Positions 61,032-64,000 of a DNA stretch of 64,000 nucleotides are shown piece after piece (within the stretch, counting starts at the first letter, position 1; the number at the start of each line of letters is the position of its first letter). The notes beneath the pieces are model-generated. The model had not been told where the DNA came from. It saw only the letters and a list, made by a program, of their open reading frames with translations, and made no database searches. A program made the position numbers and the translations under genes. Origin of the DNA: Chloroflexota bacterium (lineage in GTDB: Bacteria; Chloroflexota; Anaerolineae; CG2-30-64-16); NCBI GenBank assembly GCA_016876015.1, contig VGOD01000003.1:1-64000 (forward strand), written 5' to 3'.

Positions 61032-62048
61032 ATGGCAGATCAAGCGAAGTGGATCGGGCACAAGGTCGGCACGGCCGACGCCAGGCCCGGCGAGATGGTG
61101 AGAGGCGGCATCCCTATCGTCGCGGACATGTATGGTCGCGAGCGGCTGATGCCAGTGGTGGTGGCGTGCGGAGTGGAGCCAGGGCCGGTGATCTGGCTCA
61201 ACGGCGCGATCCACGGCGACGAACCAGAGGGGCCGTGGTCAATCGCTCTGGTCATGCGGCAGATTGACCCACAGCAGTTAAAAGGCGTGGTGGTCGCGGT
61301 CCCCGCGATGAACGTGGACGCGCTGACCGCCGGGACGCGCGGCGACCCGCTGGACACCTTCACCTACGACATGAACCGGGTCTACCCTGGCAGCGCGACG
61401 GGCCGGGCGACCGAGCGCGTGGCGTATGCGCACTACCAGGCCATGATGGCCTCGGCCGATTACCAAATCGCCATCCACTCCGGCGGCGATCACTCGTACC
61501 TCTCGCAGATGATCTTTGCGCCGGAGATGCCGCAATGCCTGGAGCTCGCCGCGGCGATGGGGCCAGATTTCCCGTTGGTCTTCACCTCGCTGCTCAAAGC
61601 CGGCGATCCGACCTCGGAGCTGGTGAAAAAGGGCGGCGGCGGCATCACGGTCGAGCTCGGCGGGCAATGCCGCACCCTGACCCGCGACTTCGATACCGTG
61701 TGCCAAACGCTGGCGCGCAGCATGTTGAACGTCCTGCGGCACTTCGGCATGATCCCCGGCCAGGCGCACTACTGCCGCTCATGGAAGCGCGGCCATCAGG
61801 TTGCGCTGCTGGCCAACGCCACCGGGCTCTGGATCGGCGATCCGGGGCTAGAGTTCCATCGAGAGATGGCAAAGGGCGCGGCTCTGGGGCAGATCGTCAA
61901 CCTGTACGGCGACGTATCAGAAACGGTCGTGGCCCCGGCAGACGGCCTGGTATTTGGCCTGCGGCATCGGCCGCAGGTGCGCGTGGGCGACTGGATCTGC
62001 TTCTACGGCGTCGTGGACGAGATACGCGACAACCTGCTGCCGCGGTAG
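61032..62048 (+). CDS. succinylglutamate desuccinylase/aspartoacylase (M14-type) family deacylase
   Basis: LNGAIHGDEPEGPWS (HxxE), AVPAMNVDALTAGTR, DMNRVYPG, IAIHSGGD. Confidence 0.9.
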   Translation: MADQAKWIGHKVGTADARPGEMVRGGIPIVADMYGRERLMPVVVACGVEPGPVIWLNGAIHGDEPEGPWSIALVMRQIDPQQLKGVVVAVPAMNVDALTAGTRGDPLDTFTYDMNRVYPGSATGRATERVAYAHYQAMMASADYQIAIHSGGDHSYLSQMIFAPEMPQCLELAAAMGPDFPLVFTSLLKAGDPTSELVKKGGGGITVELGGQCRTLTRDFDTVCQTLARSMLNVLRHFGMIPGQAHYCRSWKRGHQVALLANATGLWIGDPGLEFHREMAKGAALGQIVNLYGDVSETVVAPADGLVFGLRHRPQVRVGDWICFYGVVDEIRDNLLPR

Positions 62049-62065
62049 CCTGGCGACTGCACTTC

Positions 62066-62109
62066 CCCCCCACGCGCCAGCATTACGGAAGCGCCTGGCG
62101 CGTGGGGGG
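62066..62109. terminator. GC-rich perfect 15-bp stem hairpin after the deacylase gene
   Basis: CCCCCCACGCGCCAG ... CTGGCGCGTGGGGGG; no clear U-tract. Confidence 0.5.
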
Positions 62110-62352
62110 CGATTCTCAGGACAGTTGTTCATGCCGGGCGCAGCGCCAGCCCGCCCCCTGGCCCGTCGGCCAGGACAGGCTGGCTGCGCCATGCAGGCCA
62201 GGGTGCGCAGCCTCCCTGTGGGACGGCCCGTGGAAAAATGTCTCGGTTTGGAGGCTTCAGCCGGTTACGCTGTTGGCGAGAGTGACCGGCTAATCCTAAA
62301 GGAGGCTTCGCACAGCCTCGAGACCAGAGCGGGCGGCGATTTTCAGGACAGG
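62108..62352 (+). repeat. dispersed intergenic element A, copy 7 (apparently full length)
   Basis: Bounded by direct repeats GCGATTCTCAGGACAG (left) and GCGATTTTCAGGACAG (right). Confidence 0.92.
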
Positions 62353-62359
62353 CGACGAC

Positions 62360-63529
62360 GTGGCCAACAACAGTGAAGCGCGGCCGAGGTGGCGTGTACC
62401 GCGCACCAACAACCCGAAGGTTCACCGCCGGCTGCAAGAGGCGCTCACAGAGGCGGTCGCAGCCGTGCTCTATGGCGACCCGTGGGAGGCCCAACAACTG
62501 ATCGGCCAGTTCGAGCGCGCTTTCGGCCAGGCGCTGGGTCACCGTCACGTCTCCGCGGTGCAATCCGGCTCGGCGGGGCTGCGCCTGGCGCTGCTGGCCT
62601 GCGGCGTCCGGCCCGGCGATGAGGTGATCACCGTCGCTAACTCGGACATCGCCACGACCGCCGCGATCTCGCACTGCGGCGCGAGCCCGGTGTTGTGCGA
62701 TGTACGGGCCGATGACTACACCATTGACCCCGACCGGGTCGCAGTGTTGATCGGTGAGCGCACGGTTGGGCTGCTGCCGGTTGACCTGCACGGCCATCCG
62801 TCCGATGCGGCGGCTCTGCGAGCGATCGCCGATCGGCATGGTCTCTTCATCGTGCAAGATGCGACCCTGGCGACGGGCGCGCGCGACCGCGGGCAGCGGC
62901 TGGGCGCCTACGCCGATATGATCGTGTTTTCCTGCTCGCCCTTCAAGCCGTTTTCGGGGATCGGTTCTGGCGGCCTGGTCGCGACGGAACAGCCGCCGCT
63001 CTGGGAACGGGTCGAGTTGCTGAAGGGCTATGGCGCCCGCCGCGGGGCGACGCCGCCAGTGACTTACTATCACCTGGTCGAGGGCTACAATCTCTCGATG
63101 TCGCCAATGGAGGCGGCCGTGCTCGCGGTCAAGCTGCCGTATCTGGCGACGTGGAGCGCCAAGCGCCGGCTGATCGGCCAGTGGTATGCAGAGCGACTGG
63201 CTGGCATCCCCGGCGTCGGCCTGCCCCAGCCGCGTCGCGAGGCAGAGGCGATCTATCGCACCTATACGGTGCAGGTTCCGCAACGCGATGAGGTGTACCG
63301 CCGCCTGCACGAACAGGGTATTCATGCCGCGTTACACTACGTACCGCCGGTCCACCAGCAGCCCGTCTATCGGGAGCGGCGCTTGCGCGGAGCCGACTCG
63401 CTGCCGATCACCGAGGCATTAGCAGCCCGCACGCTCAGCCTGCCGGTTGACCCCGAGTTCACGGAGGCCGAGGTGGACCTGGTGTGCGATGTGCTGCGAG
63501 CGACCCTGGCAATGACGCCGCGGCCATGA
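62360..63529 (+). CDS. DegT/DnrJ/EryC1/StrS family aminotransferase
   Basis: HVSAVQSGSAGLRLALLACGVRPGDEVITVANSDIATTAAI, FSCSPFKPFSGIGSGGLV. Confidence 0.9.
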   Translation: MANNSEARPRWRVPRTNNPKVHRRLQEALTEAVAAVLYGDPWEAQQLIGQFERAFGQALGHRHVSAVQSGSAGLRLALLACGVRPGDEVITVANSDIATTAAISHCGASPVLCDVRADDYTIDPDRVAVLIGERTVGLLPVDLHGHPSDAAALRAIADRHGLFIVQDATLATGARDRGQRLGAYADMIVFSCSPFKPFSGIGSGGLVATEQPPLWERVELLKGYGARRGATPPVTYYHLVEGYNLSMSPMEAAVLAVKLPYLATWSAKRRLIGQWYAERLAGIPGVGLPQPRREAEAIYRTYTVQVPQRDEVYRRLHEQGIHAALHYVPPVHQQPVYRERRLRGADSLPITEALAARTLSLPVDPEFTEAEVDLVCDVLRATLAMTPRP

Positions 63530-63572
63530 AGATGAGATCGTGCATGGAAAACAGACTTGGAGGAAAACTCGT

Positions 63573-64000
63573 ATGATCATCCGACTGCAACACGTAGGGC
63601 TTTCGCTGGAGAACCTGCGAGCCTTTGAGGAACGTTTCGAAGCATTGTTCGGCCTGAAGGCGCTCGACCTGCGCAAAGATCAGGGCAGGGGCTTCCAGTT
63701 CGATTCCCGTATCATGTTCCCGAACGAGCTGTGGCTCCACTGCGTCCAAAACTGGAACCCTGAGTCGCGGGTCAACAGGTTTCTGAAGCAGCACGGCGAG
63801 GGGCTCGAGCACATCGCGCTGGAAACGGACGACATCGAGGGTGACGTAGCGCATCTGAGGAAGCTCGGCGTGCCGCTGTATCAGGATAAGATCTTCAACG
63901 CGCCCGACGGATTCGAGGCGTTCGTCTATCCGGCCGATGCGATCGGCTTCACCATCGAATTGATCCAACCCCACGCCACGAGCTGGCGGTTCGATGCAGC
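63573..64000 (+). CDS. VOC (glyoxalase/dioxygenase-fold) family protein, truncated by window end
   Basis: IIRLQHVGLSLENLRAFEERFEALFGL ... EGLEHIALETDDIEGDVAHLRKLGVPLY. Confidence 0.85.
   Translation, partial: MIIRLQHVGLSLENLRAFEERFEALFGLKALDLRKDQGRGFQFDSRIMFPNELWLHCVQNWNPESRVNRFLKQHGEGLEHIALETDDIEGDVAHLRKLGVPLYQDKIFNAPDGFEAFVYPADAIGFTIELIQPHATSWRFDA

Overview
This is a GC-rich bacterial chromosome window. Gene content, linker style and repeat content suggest Chloroflexota or a similar lineage, but that is inference. No rRNA, tRNA, CRISPR array, integrase or transposase is evident. There are about 49 likely genes. (1) 0.3-3.1 kb: two paralogous small membrane-like proteins followed by two tandem ArsA/GET3-like ATPases. 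(2) 3.3-21.3 kb: M28 peptidase, ADP-forming acyl-CoA synthetase, PepF, GyrA with a long basic tail, UvrB, GH3 protein, Ser/Thr kinase, FHA-winged-helix protein, HemW-like protein, PHP protein. (3) 21.5-28.1 kb: ceramidase-like protein, NagB-like and NagA-like amino-sugar genes, two CEHC-motif paralogs, FGGY kinase. (4) 28.1-38.9 kb: GNAT, GlcD/GlcF, YjbQ, an LVIVD-repeat/glycosidase fusion, a DHDPS-family protein, an enolase-superfamily protein, and a repeat-plus-helical-repeat orphan. (5) 38.9-64 kb: a large catabolic-looking island. It holds an Asp/Glu (hydantoin) racemase, two M24 proteins with degraded metal sites, AKR, amidohydrolase, a GntR/FCD regulator, SDR, a DUF4438 pair, two aminotransferase pairs (one member lacks the PLP lysine), an Ldh_2 oxidoreductase, an oligopeptide-type ABC permease pair plus binding protein with no local ATPase, DUF362, a DUF885-like protein, an aspartoacylase-like deacylase, a DegT aminotransferase and a VOC protein. 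Three classes of non-coding structure stand out: a roughly 150-245 bp dispersed element in at least 7 intergenic copies, heptameric tandem repeats (one inside a coding sequence), and a GATTGT(C/A)GACA palindrome recurring at GntR-island promoters. The best candidate for an undescribed system is the 39-64 kb island.
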